Part shown: positions 37,612 through 44,240 of the stretch, piece after piece | Numbering within the stretch: position 1 is the first letter of the stretch | Layout: each line of letters starts with the position of its first letter | Notes under the pieces: generated by a model | What the model was told of the DNA's origin: nothing | The model's input: only the letters and a program-made list of their open reading frames with translations | Databases searched by the model: none | From: Gammaproteobacteria bacterium | GTDB lineage: Bacteria; Pseudomonadota; Gammaproteobacteria; UBA1113 | Direction of reading: 5' to 3' | NCBI GenBank assembly: GCA_021773295.1 | Contig: JAJFKI010000066.1 | Coordinates: forward strand, 1-44,607 | DNA: 44,607 bases | Position numbers and translations under genes: made by a program

Positions 37612-38207
37612 TTCACCTTATGGTATTGTGTGATTGCATGTTCCATCCAGCCAGGCATGTCTGTTGAATGGCATAAAGCTTCGAATGATTCATTTCCTAA
37701 ACTATTACGTATGTGCTCAATAGCTTTTGTATTGATATTGTCTTTACCCAAATACCAGAGGGCAGACAACGCAAGCCCAGCTTTTTTACCAGCATGTTGT
37801 AGCTTACGGTGGTTGTTTGTATGTATCAACTTAATCATTAAATTTCCTATCTTTAGTTCACGCGTGGTGCCGCTGGTGTAGTAAGTAGGTTGTACAGGCA
37901 TTTGAGTGCTGAGTTTAAAACGACGAGCAGCTTCGGCGCCATGGACTTGAATCGTTTCACCATATTCTTTAGCGATGGCTTTCACAATGTCTTTAGCCTC
38001 TGGCATGACATTGCCAATATATTGGCTTTGCAAAGGGCGGATGAAAATACCTCTAATGATGCGCTGAATAAATCCTTCTTGGACCATGCGAGAGAGTGTT
38101 TTGTCAATGTTGGCGCGAGTGCCAAGTTTGAGAAAGCGGCTGGTGGTGAAGGGTTTGCCTTCTGGTATGGTTTTGATTTCTTGTCGTATGGTTTTGGCTA
38201 CAGTCAT
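37608..38207 (-). CDS. DUF6088 / AbiEi-like antitoxin-type regulator
   Basis: The 199 aa begin with a winged helix-turn-helix (about residues 1-60, FTTSRFLKLGTRANIDKTLS followed by MVQEG) and continue in the AbiEi/DUF6088 pattern with YYTSGTTRELKIG and HAGKKAGLALSALWYLGKDN. In type IV AbiE systems the Ei antitoxin is a repressor paired with an AbiEii nucleotidyltransferase toxin. No AbiEii gene follows. Downstream it instead overlaps the convergent fic gene. GGAGG precedes ATG 38207. A repressor role is supported by the palindrome at 38221-38255. Confidence 0.8.
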   Translation of the reverse strand: MTVAKTIRQEIKTIPEGKPFTTSRFLKLGTRANIDKTLSRMVQEGFIQRIIRGIFIRPLQSQYIGNVMPEAKDIVKAIAKEYGETIQVHGAEAARRFKLSTQMPVQPTYYTSGTTRELKIGNLMIKLIHTNNHRKLQHAGKKAGLALSALWYLGKDNINTKAIEHIRNSLGNESFEALCHSTDMPGWMEHAITQYHKVN

Positions 38208-38220
38208 GGATAACCTCCAG

Positions 38221-38255
38221 TAATGTCAGAAATAATAGCATAATATCTGACATTA
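38221..38255. promoter_or_regulatory. Operator of the DUF6088 gene
   Basis: TAATGTCAGA (38221-38230) and its perfect complement TCTGACATTA (38246-38255) are separated by 15 bp that include a TATTAT-like -10 on the minus strand. The site starts 14 bp before the start codon. Paired inverted repeats overlapping the promoter are what AbiEi-type repressors bind. Confidence 0.7.
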
Positions 38256-38273
38256 TGCGAGTTTTATGACGAT

Positions 38274-38330
38274 CTACATGGAATACCCTTGTGTCAGTTT
38301 TGTGTCATTAAGTGACTTGAAATAAATCGG
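38274..38330 (-). pseudogene. Short integrase-tail-like relic C
   Basis: A minus-strand frame ending at TAG (38274-38276) reads SLNDTKLTQGYSM and resembles the NDTNLTQ tail of relic A. It contains the 17-bp motif at 38291-38307 (GTGTCAGTTTTGTGTCA). Upstream residues do not match an integrase, so only a few tens of bases survive, or the likeness is limited to the repeat. Confidence 0.35.
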
Positions 38331-38440
38331 GTCTTTCCCACTTCCGGGGGCACTGATCAGGCGCACTGGACCCATAACACGGGTACGATAGTTTAGCTAA
38401 GCAGTAATTCCTGGCATACTATTGCATGCCATCCGATCTA

Positions 38441-38485
38441 GATATATTTCCTTGACAGGTAAGATTATCCGGATATACTTCCTTG
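38441..38485 (+). promoter_or_regulatory. Promoter of the DUF4143 ATPase with two direct repeats; leaderless start
   Basis: TTGACA (38452-38457), 16 bp and TATACT (38474-38479) form a near-consensus sigma-70 promoter. The ATG begins at 38487, 7 bp after the -10, so transcription should start at or next to the start codon. GATATATTTCCTTG (38441-38454) and GATATACTTCCTTG (38472-38485) are direct repeats 31 bp apart, overlapping the -35 and the -10. They look like sites for a repressor on one DNA face. Confidence 0.7.
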
Positions 38486-38486
38486 T

Positions 38487-39632
38487 ATGGAGATATTTAC
38501 AAGATTACTCGCAATTAACCTGCCGAAAGGAAAATCCGCATTTTTATGGGGCCCCCGTAAAGTAGGTAAAAGCCATTGGATAAAGAATCATATGCCCGAT
38601 GTCATTGTCATCGACTTCCTGAAAACCGAGGTTTTTGCCGATTTTGTATCTAGGCCATCATTAATACGTGAACGATACTCTGAGGTGACATCGATGATTG
38701 TCATAGATGAAGTTCAATTGGTACCTGATATTTTAAATGAAGTGCATTGGATGATTGAGAACTGTGAAACTTCATTTTTGCTAACGGGTTCTAGCCCACG
38801 CAAGTTAAGACGAAGTCATGCGAATTTGCTAGGGGGAAGAGCGTGGCGATATACTATGGCGCCACTGTGTTATCCTGAGTACGGAGCCTTTGATTTCGAT
38901 ATTTGTAAAGCATTAATATCTGGATTACTACCGTCGCATATTCAAAGTCCCGATCCAATTCAAGATCTTCGAGCCTATATTGCTGATTATTTGAAAGAAG
39001 AGATTGCAGTAGAGGCGGCAGTACAAAACATTCCAGCATTTGCAGATTTTTTACGGGTTGCCGCGCTTGGGTGTGGTGAACTGATAAATTATACTAACAT
39101 TGCCCGAGATACAGGTGTAAGCGCAAAAGTTGTTCGTGGCTACTATCAGATTTTAGAAGATACTTTACTTGGTTATCGTCTACAACCATGGAAAAAAACG
39201 CCTGATAGACGCCTCATAGAAACTGAAAAGTTTTATTTATTTGATGTTGGTGTAACAAATTATTTAGCACGGAGAAAACCAGCGTTTTCCACACCTGAAT
39301 TCGGCATGTCATTCGAGCATTTTATCTTAATGGAGTTGAAAGCATATCAGGCCTATAAAGACCCAGAGCTCCAATTGCATTTTTGGCGCACTAGCACAGG
39401 TATCGAGGTTGATTTTATTCTGGGTGATATGGATATCGCGATAGAAATTAAGTCCTCTAAAAGGATTAATAATTCTCATGCAAAAGGGTTACGTGCTTTA
39501 GCCGAAAGCCATGCATTAAAACGCGCTCTTATAGTTTCATTTGAAGAAGAACCAAAAAAATTAAGTGGCAATATCGAATGTGTTTTTTGGAAAGATTTTC
39601 TTGCACAGCTTTGGGCTGGAGAAATTGTATAA
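38487..39632 (+). CDS. ATPase of the AAA_14 / DUF4143 family
   Basis: The 381 aa have a Walker A motif GPRKVGKS (22-29), Walker B in MIVIDEVQ (D74, E75), a sensor-like LLTGSS, and a C-terminal DUF4143 domain. That domain (about 195-345) has restriction-endonuclease-like features: the segment STGIEVDFILGDMDIAIEIKSS carries a D...ExK nuclease-type pattern. These proteins are common, often horizontally moved, and their cellular role is unsettled; some act in toxin-antitoxin-like or defence contexts. The gene lies inside the tRNA-Lys direct repeats with its own promoter. Confidence 0.88.
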   Translation: MEIFTRLLAINLPKGKSAFLWGPRKVGKSHWIKNHMPDVIVIDFLKTEVFADFVSRPSLIRERYSEVTSMIVIDEVQLVPDILNEVHWMIENCETSFLLTGSSPRKLRRSHANLLGGRAWRYTMAPLCYPEYGAFDFDICKALISGLLPSHIQSPDPIQDLRAYIADYLKEEIAVEAAVQNIPAFADFLRVAALGCGELINYTNIARDTGVSAKVVRGYYQILEDTLLGYRLQPWKKTPDRRLIETEKFYLFDVGVTNYLARRKPAFSTPEFGMSFEHFILMELKAYQAYKDPELQLHFWRTSTGIEVDFILGDMDIAIEIKSSKRINNSHAKGLRALAESHALKRALIVSFEEEPKKLSGNIECVFWKDFLAQLWAGEIV

Positions 39633-39705
39633 CTGCAGATCATTGGAAATTTATCAAATTAGTAAATATTTTAACTTTTTTTTCCGGGATGGTGTAGCCA
39701 TGTCA

Positions 39706-39737
39706 TTATTGTATTCCATTTCTTATATCATAAAAAA
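39706..39737 (-). repeat. Copy of the Abi_2 gene start and leader
   Basis: These 32 bp match 41459-41490 at 31 positions, covering the first codons (MEYN) and ribosome-binding region of the Abi_2 fragment. After MEYN the frame diverges and stops 17 codons later. This is either a relic of a second Abi_2 gene or one arm of a duplication that spans the right attachment copy and the monooxygenase. Confidence 0.6.
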
Positions 39738-39739
39738 GT

Positions 39740-39790
39740 AACCCGCCGGTTTGAGGATACTCCGAAAAGCATAGCCTTGGCGGGTTTTGT
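39740..39790. terminator. Bidirectional terminator-like hairpin
   Basis: AACCCGCC (39740-39747) pairs with GGCGGGTT (39779-39786). The plus strand continues TTTTGTT and the minus strand has a run of six T after the stem. The 31-nt interior contains a smaller GAGG/CTCC-like fold. It could end the ATPase transcript from the left and the monooxygenase transcript from the right. Confidence 0.55.
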
Positions 39791-40006
39791 TATCGATTAT
39801 TATGGCTTAATTGTAAAAATTTGCAATTTTAGTCAGGCTATTTCTCAAAGCGTGGTGGGAAATATATGCGCTAGCAATTTTGTCTAATATTATAAGCAAA
39901 TGCATGGGATTTCGGGGGTTTTTAAGTGTTTGTAGCCAGTTTTATTAGACATGCAAGTCAGTATAAGTTATTGAAATTAAATAGAATATCCTGAGCTAGG
40001 ACAGCA

Positions 40007-40050
40007 GACTTTTAATCCATTGGTCGAAGGTTCGAATCCTTCATGGCTCA
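40007..40050 (+). repeat. attachment-site direct repeat, right copy (tRNA-Lys 3' fragment)
   Basis: Repeats 35912-35955 of tRNA-Lys: 37 identical bases, then TGGCTCA where the tRNA has CGGCCCA. Weaker likeness to the D-arm extends left to about 39992. It cannot form a full tRNA, because the 5' acceptor strand is missing. It marks the far end of a roughly 4.1-kb insertion. Confidence 0.85.
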
Positions 40051-40122
40051 TGAAACTTCATTTAAAAATCAACAAGTTGCAGGAAAAACAAGCTGAAGAA
40101 AAAATGCTCTTAAATTGTTACT

Positions 40123-41280
40123 TTAGCAAAGAGAAGTTTTCGAACATAAATCTGCAACATCATTGAGTAACCTTTGGATATAGGCGCTAATCGTATTTGT
40201 TGGTAATGATGCAGAATCACAGCCACTCCAAGTGGCAATCCAGTCAGCGTCATTTTTTTTGGCTGCTGCTGCTCTTAATGGCCCAGTAATAAAATGCGGT
40301 ACCGGGTATGGCAAGCGGCTTTCAGGATATTGGTTGTAATATTGCTTCATCGTTAAGAATAATTTATTCTGAATACCGCGAGCATTTCTACCGGATATCG
40401 CTGGTGTAATTTCAATTATATCGTTGAGATGTGCTCTTAACAGTTTCTGATATGCTTTAGGAATCGAAGTGCAATTTTCGCATGCAAGAAAACCCGTCCC
40501 TATTTGAACTGCACTTGCCCCTGCAGACAAGCACTCAAAGAACTTTTTACCATCACGCACCCCGCCAGCAGCGATAATAGGAGTTTTGATACCTGAGGAT
40601 CTCATGGTCTTAACGAGAGGGATTGTCTTCATCTGTCCCTCAAGAGAGCGTGGGGAAAAGCTTCCTCGGTGGCCGCCAGCTTCTAGACCTTGTGCAACAA
40701 TGGCATCATAGCCTTCACAATCCAGTATCATTGCTTCATCCAGTGTTGTTGCGGTCGCAGTGATTGTTGCTCCTTGTGCTTTAAGCTTAGTAAATAAATG
40801 CTTGGGTAATCTACCAAATGTGATACTTAGACTCTGAATTTTCTCACGGAGCACAATATCTATTTGCTCAAGAAAAAGCTGTTGCAAGTCTGTATCAAAT
40901 AAAGAGGGCAGGGGTAGTTCAAATTGCCGATAATAAGGTGCTAAATGCTCAATTAAGCGCCCTGATTTTTCTTTAAAATTGTTACTAGAGATATTATTCA
41001 TCGATGCGTCAGGTATAAATAAATTTATAGTAAAGTAGTCAGTTTGAGCTTTCAGAACCTGTATTTCATGCTGCATCCTTGCCGCAGGTAAATAACCCAT
41101 GCCACGCGATCCCATACCACCAGATTCAGCAACGTCACATGCTAATGTATTATTATCAGCGCCTGCCATGGGTGACTGTATGATAGGTATTCGAAGTCCA
41201 AAAGCGGTCAGAAATTTTTTGACTTGTGGAAAAAGTTTAACTATATTTTCTACTGCAAGACGTGATTGTTCAGTTGTCAT
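40123..41280 (-). CDS. Nitronate monooxygenase family (2-nitropropane dioxygenase-like) FMN enzyme
   Basis: Oxidises alkyl nitronates (for example propionate-3-nitronate) using FMN and oxygen. The 385 aa form a TIM barrel. The N-terminal IPIIQSPMAGADNNTLACDV, the QGLEAGGHRGSF signature, PIIAAGGVRDG and GASAVQIGTGFLACEN for the phosphate of FMN are all visible. The substrate is not fixed by sequence. Related proteins also serve as FabK-like enoyl reductases, but the C-terminal region does not suggest that. It starts 6 bp after the Abi_2 fragment's stop. Confidence 0.9.
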   Translation of the reverse strand: MTTEQSRLAVENIVKLFPQVKKFLTAFGLRIPIIQSPMAGADNNTLACDVAESGGMGSRGMGYLPAARMQHEIQVLKAQTDYFTINLFIPDASMNNISSNNFKEKSGRLIEHLAPYYRQFELPLPSLFDTDLQQLFLEQIDIVLREKIQSLSITFGRLPKHLFTKLKAQGATITATATTLDEAMILDCEGYDAIVAQGLEAGGHRGSFSPRSLEGQMKTIPLVKTMRSSGIKTPIIAAGGVRDGKKFFECLSAGASAVQIGTGFLACENCTSIPKAYQKLLRAHLNDIIEITPAISGRNARGIQNKLFLTMKQYYNQYPESRLPYPVPHFITGPLRAAAAKKNDADWIATWSGCDSASLPTNTISAYIQRLLNDVADLCSKTSLC

Positions 41281-41286
41281 TGTTAT

Positions 41287-41472
41287 TTATCCGTTGTGTT
41301 GCTTCAGTGAATGTTTGCTATGCTCATCTCTTAATGATAACCAATAACCAGATAAGCGATAATAACTTAAATGACGAAGATAGTCTTCGGCGTCTTCATC
41401 AATTGTGAGGCCCCTATCTCGCAATAATTGGATTTGCTCTTGGATGGGTTTGAAGGGTTTATTGTATTCCAT
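41287..41472 (-). pseudogene. Truncated Abi_2 (AbiD/AbiF-like) protein
   Basis: The 61 residues match the beginning of Abi_2 abortive-infection proteins: EYNKPFKPIQEQIQLLRDRG, then YLRHLSYYRLSGYWLSLR. Full members have about 300 residues, so only the first fifth remains before an out-of-context end (HSKHSLKQHNG) and stop. The stop lies 6 bp before the monooxygenase start, so the deletion fused the two neighbours. The start region is copied at 39706-39737. Confidence 0.75.
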
Positions 41473-41496
41473 TTCTTATACCATAAAAAAGGAATT

Positions 41497-41572
41497 AAGG
41501 GGTCAGGTGGTGAATTACCTGAGGGTGTAAATTTTTATACCAATAGATCCGGTAATTCACCACCCGACCCTT
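41497..41572. repeat. REP/MITE-like palindrome
   Basis: The left arm (41497-41519, AAGGGGTCAGGTGGTG and ending AATTACC) and right arm (41551-41572) are complementary over about 22 bp, with one mismatch and one extra base. The loop is 31 nt. GGGGTCAG...GAATTAC ends of this kind are typical of repeats spread by IS200-like REP-associated transposases. No transposase is present here. The remaining bases to 41673 show no gene. Confidence 0.65.
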
Positions 41573-41673
41573 ATGGATTTCTCTTCTGAAATTAGACGTA
41601 GCAGACGACAAAAAACCTCACAGAAATCGCCGCTGCTCAGACATCGCTAGGTTTAATTCAAATGAAGCCATTA

Positions 41674-42024
41674 TTACAGCCCGATAACCTCACAAACAGC
41701 ATCGTAAACTATTGCCATTTGTTTTTTACTAATTGTCGTAATAGGTCCTTGAGTTAGTCTTTTATTATCAATTGCACGGATTTGATCGATCAGCAAATCC
41801 GAATCTTTTTTTAATTTATCTTGTGCCTTAATTCTTATTCGCAATGGCTCAGCATTATCAATAATCTTAGTAGTGAGAGGGATTACGATAGTAGAGGGAT
41901 GTAAAACATCTAATAGCGCTTGGGTTTGAAGGATAAGTACAGGTCTCGTTTTCCCTGGTTCGGAGCCTTTGTTTGGATTAAGGTTTGCTAGCCATATTTC
42001 GCGTTGATTAAGCTTCTGGGTCAT
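41674..42024 (-). CDS. PemK/MazF-family toxin (endoribonuclease)
   Basis: The 116-aa product starts at ATG 42024, which gives the family start TQKLNQREIWLANLNPNKGS. An earlier in-frame ATG (42048) lies deep inside the antitoxin gene. MazF/PemK toxins cut mRNA at short sites. The conserved strand-loop EPGKTRPVLILQ and the C-terminal KRLTQGPITTISKKQM are present. It overlaps the antitoxin gene by 17 bp, a standard coupled type II module. Confidence 0.9.
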   Translation of the reverse strand: MTQKLNQREIWLANLNPNKGSEPGKTRPVLILQTQALLDVLHPSTIVIPLTTKIIDNAEPLRIRIKAQDKLKKDSDLLIDQIRAIDNKRLTQGPITTISKKQMAIVYDAVCEVIGL

Positions 42025-42247
42025 CTTCAATCTCACTAAATTCTGCATTTACCTTCATACTTTCTTTTCGTACAAGTAAGCTAGCATTTTTGAGCCTTTT
42101 CTTTCGTTCGCGCCTCTGGGTTTCATCATTCATGAGTTCTATGGCTTTACGAATGTACTCAGTTTGAGATAAATGTAACTGGTGTGCATTAGCTTTCATT
42201 GCTTGTAATAGTTCTTCATTAATGCGAACAGAAACTAAAGATGTCAT
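42008..42247 (-). CDS. Ribbon-helix-helix antitoxin partner of the MazF-like toxin
   Basis: The 79 aa open with an RHH DNA-binding segment (LVSVRINEELLQAMKANAHQ) followed by a charged flexible tail (about 48-79) rich in Glu, Arg and Lys, the usual toxin-neutralising part. I choose the ATG at 42247, because GGAGG sits at good spacing before it. The in-frame TTG at 42259 would translate the ribosome-binding site. Confidence 0.88.
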   Translation of the reverse strand: MTSLVSVRINEELLQAMKANAHQLHLSQTEYIRKAIELMNDETQRRERKKRLKNASLLVRKESMKVNAEFSEIEDDPEA

Positions 42248-42289
42248 ATTAACCTCCAAAGACTGATGTATGTTTTGTATTATTTAATA

Positions 42290-42317
42290 ATTATAGTAAT
42301 GTATTACAAATTGTCAA
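42290..42317 (-). promoter_or_regulatory. Consensus promoter and operator of the toxin-antitoxin pair
   Basis: Read on the minus strand, TTGACA (42312-42317), 16 bp and TATAAT (42290-42295) are perfect sigma-70 boxes. The spacer holds the palindrome GTAATACATTAC, a likely RHH operator. The predicted transcript begins about 36 bp before the antitoxin ATG. Confidence 0.75.
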
Positions 42318-42387
42318 CATCTATGTAGGATAACGCATACTATAGCTAGAAATGTATTTTAGAGCATATTCTACACAGCAGCAGTCC

Positions 42388-42404
42388 GTGTCAGATTTGT
42401 GTCA
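42388..42404. repeat. 17-bp motif GTGTCAGATTTGTGTCA, copy 3
   Basis: Identical to 36026-36042. On the minus strand it reads DTNLT and continues RTAA, like an integrase tail. It is separated by about 65 bp from the main relic at 42468, so it is either a shifted piece of the same gene or a separate one. Confidence 0.5.
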
Positions 42405-42453
42405 AAAGGGCAGCTAATGCTACCCAAATAGACATAAAATCACTCGAACATGC

Positions 42454-42487
42454 ACCCAAAAAGTTATTTAAAAACAACAAGTTAGAG
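42454..42487. repeat. Third copy of the post-tRNA flank
   Basis: CCCAAAAAGTTATTTAAAAA (42455-42474) and the following CAACAAGTTAGAG resemble the sequences just after both tRNA-Lys copies (35952-35987 and 40047-40082). It is followed by an integrase relic in the same order as at 35955-36119. This suggests the left end of another element that once used the same target, now without its tRNA part. Confidence 0.5.
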
Positions 42488-42674
42488 GTCTTCGAAACTT
42501 TCGCTGACTTGTTCGTTTTCTACCTGTGTCATTTCGCACGGATCTGACAATAGGTGGGTCATCCATTTTTGTACAGACCTTGTTAGCGGCTTCTATCAGC
42601 GCCATCATTCCAGCAGATGAGTAATGTGCTGAAATGTCCTGATGCTTGTGTCCGATATAGAGTATCCACATCAC
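42468..42674 (-). pseudogene. Tyrosine-recombinase (integrase) C-terminal relic B
   Basis: The 68-residue frame begins MMWILYIGHKHQDISAHYSS and continues AGMMALIEAANKVCTKM, the box C-terminal to the catalytic core of phage-type integrases (GHK/R...HY). The upstream domains with the first catalytic Arg are not recognisable. Compared with relic A, an 11-bp segment between GTGTCA repeats is missing (near 42528-42534), which shifts the tail frame. It is not functional. Confidence 0.7.
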
Positions 42675-43008
42675 TTGGCATTGGTTTCAGTGGATGGAAT
42701 TCTTAAGCCGTAAGCGTTCACGCAAAAAACAACATTGATTATTCAATCCTTCAAAAATGGCTAAAGAAGGAACGTGAAGGCCGGTCGTTGGAGCGAGTCA
42801 GTACAAAGCATGCAGGAAGCCATCATACTTCAAGTCGTGAACATTGACTGGTATACTGGCTCTTCTTCTAGCATTTCTCTAAGTGCTATTATTCATTCTA
42901 ATTATGGGGCAAGATCATAGTTACTCGTAGCGATTGAATCTTAGGAGTGTAAAAAGAATAGACATTTGCAAGTATTATTTCTATGATTAGATAAAAGGAC
43001 GTTTTTAG
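42675..43008. other. Non-coding stretch between the integrase relic and the YeeE/YedE genes
   Basis: No intact gene is seen. A plus-strand frame around 42766-42850 (WLKKEREGRSLERVS) and a minus-strand HDLKYDG string near 42815-42840 might be decayed integrase or mobile-element sequence, but neither is convincing. AAAGGA before 43009 is the ribosome-binding site of the next gene. Confidence 0.5.
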
Positions 43009-43434
43009 ATGACTGAATTTACACCTATTACCGCATTGATTGGAGGCGCTTTAATTGGCTTGAGCGCTGTACTTTTGATATGGTTAAACGGTTGCATTGC
43101 GGGTGCAAGTAGTATTATTAAAGGTGCATTGACACCGTCAGGTCAACACACTTGGCAAGTTTTATTTTGCGTTGGCTTATTATTGGGCGTGATTCCATAC
43201 TATTTATTTTCGCCATTACATTTCACACCGCGTGTTGGCTTTCCCTTTTATTTATTAATTCTCTCAGGGATCCTAGTGGGTATAGGAACTGGGATCAGTC
43301 ATGGCTGTACCAGTGGTCATGGGATATGTGGTAATGCACGATTTTCCAAACGTTCAGCCATTGCCACCTTCCTCTTTATTGGGACGGCTATGGTCACCGT
43401 CTATATTGTGCGACATGTATTAGGAATTGGATAA
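43009..43434 (+). CDS. YeeE/YedE sulfur-transport family, first half
   Basis: A 141-aa inner-membrane protein with about four transmembrane segments. It contains the family motifs GGALIGLSAVLLIWLNGCIA and GISHGCTSGHGICGNARFS, whose cysteines and glycines line the thiosulfate path in the fused YeeE/TsuA transporters. The length is half of a full YeeE. The next gene overlaps by one base (TAATG) and supplies the second half. Its likely role is uptake of a sulfur compound; the exact substrate is inferred from the family. Confidence 0.88.
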   Translation: MTEFTPITALIGGALIGLSAVLLIWLNGCIAGASSIIKGALTPSGQHTWQVLFCVGLLLGVIPYYLFSPLHFTPRVGFPFYLLILSGILVGIGTGISHGCTSGHGICGNARFSKRSAIATFLFIGTAMVTVYIVRHVLGIG

Positions 43435-43856
43435 TGTATAATGTAGTTGCGATTCTATCAGGGTTCATTTTTGGGGTTGGCTTAACCGTTTCGCAAATGA
43501 TTAATGCCAAAAAAGTATTAAATTTTTTAGACATAACCGGCCAATGGGATCCCAGTTTAATTTTAGTGTTAATCGCTGGGTTAGTTGTCGCTGCTTTGGG
43601 TTACTACTTTGTTTTAAAACAGGCTAAACCAGCTCTTGGTGCATCTTTTCAATTACCTAAAACGGATACTATCGATCGTTATTTGATCTCTGGTGCTATT
43701 ATTTTCGGTATAGGCTGGGGCATTTCAGGATATTGTCCTGGCCCAGGAATTACTGCTTTAGGCATTGGCAGCTTCGATCCCTTCTTTTTTATCATCGGCT
43801 TTGCCATAGGTAGTTTTGCAGCGAGCTACTTCAATCATAAAATATGTAATGACTGA
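43434..43856 (+). CDS. YeeE/YedE sulfur-transport family (DUF6691-like), second half
   Basis: The 140-aa partner of the preceding gene, with about four transmembrane segments. It has FIFGVGLTVSQMINAKKVLN, the family's ITGQWDPSLILVL loop, and GWGISGYCPGPGITALG with a conserved cysteine. Split two-gene YedE modules occur in many bacteria and are thought to act as a heterodimer. Such genes often sit beside rhodanese or beta-lactamase-like sulfur enzymes, but none is seen before the window ends. Confidence 0.88.
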   Translation: MYNVVAILSGFIFGVGLTVSQMINAKKVLNFLDITGQWDPSLILVLIAGLVVAALGYYFVLKQAKPALGASFQLPKTDTIDRYLISGAIIFGIGWGISGYCPGPGITALGIGSFDPFFFIIGFAIGSFAASYFNHKICND

Positions 43857-43959
43857 TGATTCTTCCGTTCAAAAGCAAAAAAAAATTCATTTTTTACGCG
43901 CTATGAGCTAATGGGGATGACATAATGTTGTTTTTAGGTCGTGACATCGTGCGCACTGT

Positions 43960-43980
43960 AAAATAGGTGCTTCCTATTTT
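43960..43980 (+). terminator. Hairpin downstream of the YeeE/YedE pair
   Basis: AAAATAGG (43960-43967) pairs perfectly with CCTATTTT (43973-43980) around a TGCTT loop, 100 bp after the last stop. The stem ends in TTTT but no longer T-run follows, so termination would be weak. Confidence 0.45.
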
Positions 43981-44014
43981 CCATGTAATGCATGCCGCAG
44001 GATAGAGTAGTCGC

Positions 44015-44193
44015 GTGTTACTTCAAACTGATTTACCTTGTCTCTTAAATACGATTTTCTGCCGGGTGCTTTTTGCCCCCAGGAGCCGTTTGAAACGCAG
44101 GTAATAGCCATTCTATTGGCAAGTTTCAAACGGCTCCTGGGGGCAAAAATCACCGCGGCATAAATCTCGCATTTTGAAGTACGATGGGTATAG
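44015..44193. repeat. Palindromic hairpin element, copy 1
   Basis: The core is a perfect 27-bp inverted repeat (44070-44096 with 44123-44149) around a 26-nt loop starting GCAGGTAATAG. The stem continues outward with small defects (GCCGGGTG against CACCGCGGC). The outer right end is AAATCTCGCATTTTGAAGTA (44162-44181), and the left end has a decayed partner (ACTTCAAA near 44030). The whole element is about 175 bp with no coding capacity. Copy 2 at 44468-44607 has a nearly identical loop but a different, still paired stem. Confidence 0.8.
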
Positions 44194-44240
44194 ATGCAGC
44201 CTGGCTTGGTTCTGCCGGCATAGCGATGGTAGTATTCGGG

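Larger units (their letters stand above)
39633..40122. other. 490-bp gap with Abi relic, terminator and tRNA fragment
   Basis: Between the ATPase and the convergent nitronate monooxygenase lie a copied Abi_2 gene start (39706-39737), a bidirectional terminator-like hairpin (39740-39786) and the second tRNA-Lys 3' copy (40007-40050). No intact gene is visible. Confidence 0.7.

Noticed and set aside
39740..39790. Possible integron attC site
   Set aside because: The stem lacks the GTTRRRY/RYYYAAC core boxes. T-tracts on both sides fit a terminator better.
40007..40050. Second functional tRNA-Lys
   Set aside because: The 5' acceptor strand and a proper D-arm are missing, so no cloverleaf can form. 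It is an attachment-site copy.
43850..43912. 20-codon frame overlapping the end of the second YeeE/YedE gene
   Set aside because: Very short, lysine/glutamine-rich, without a separate ribosome-binding site; probably chance.
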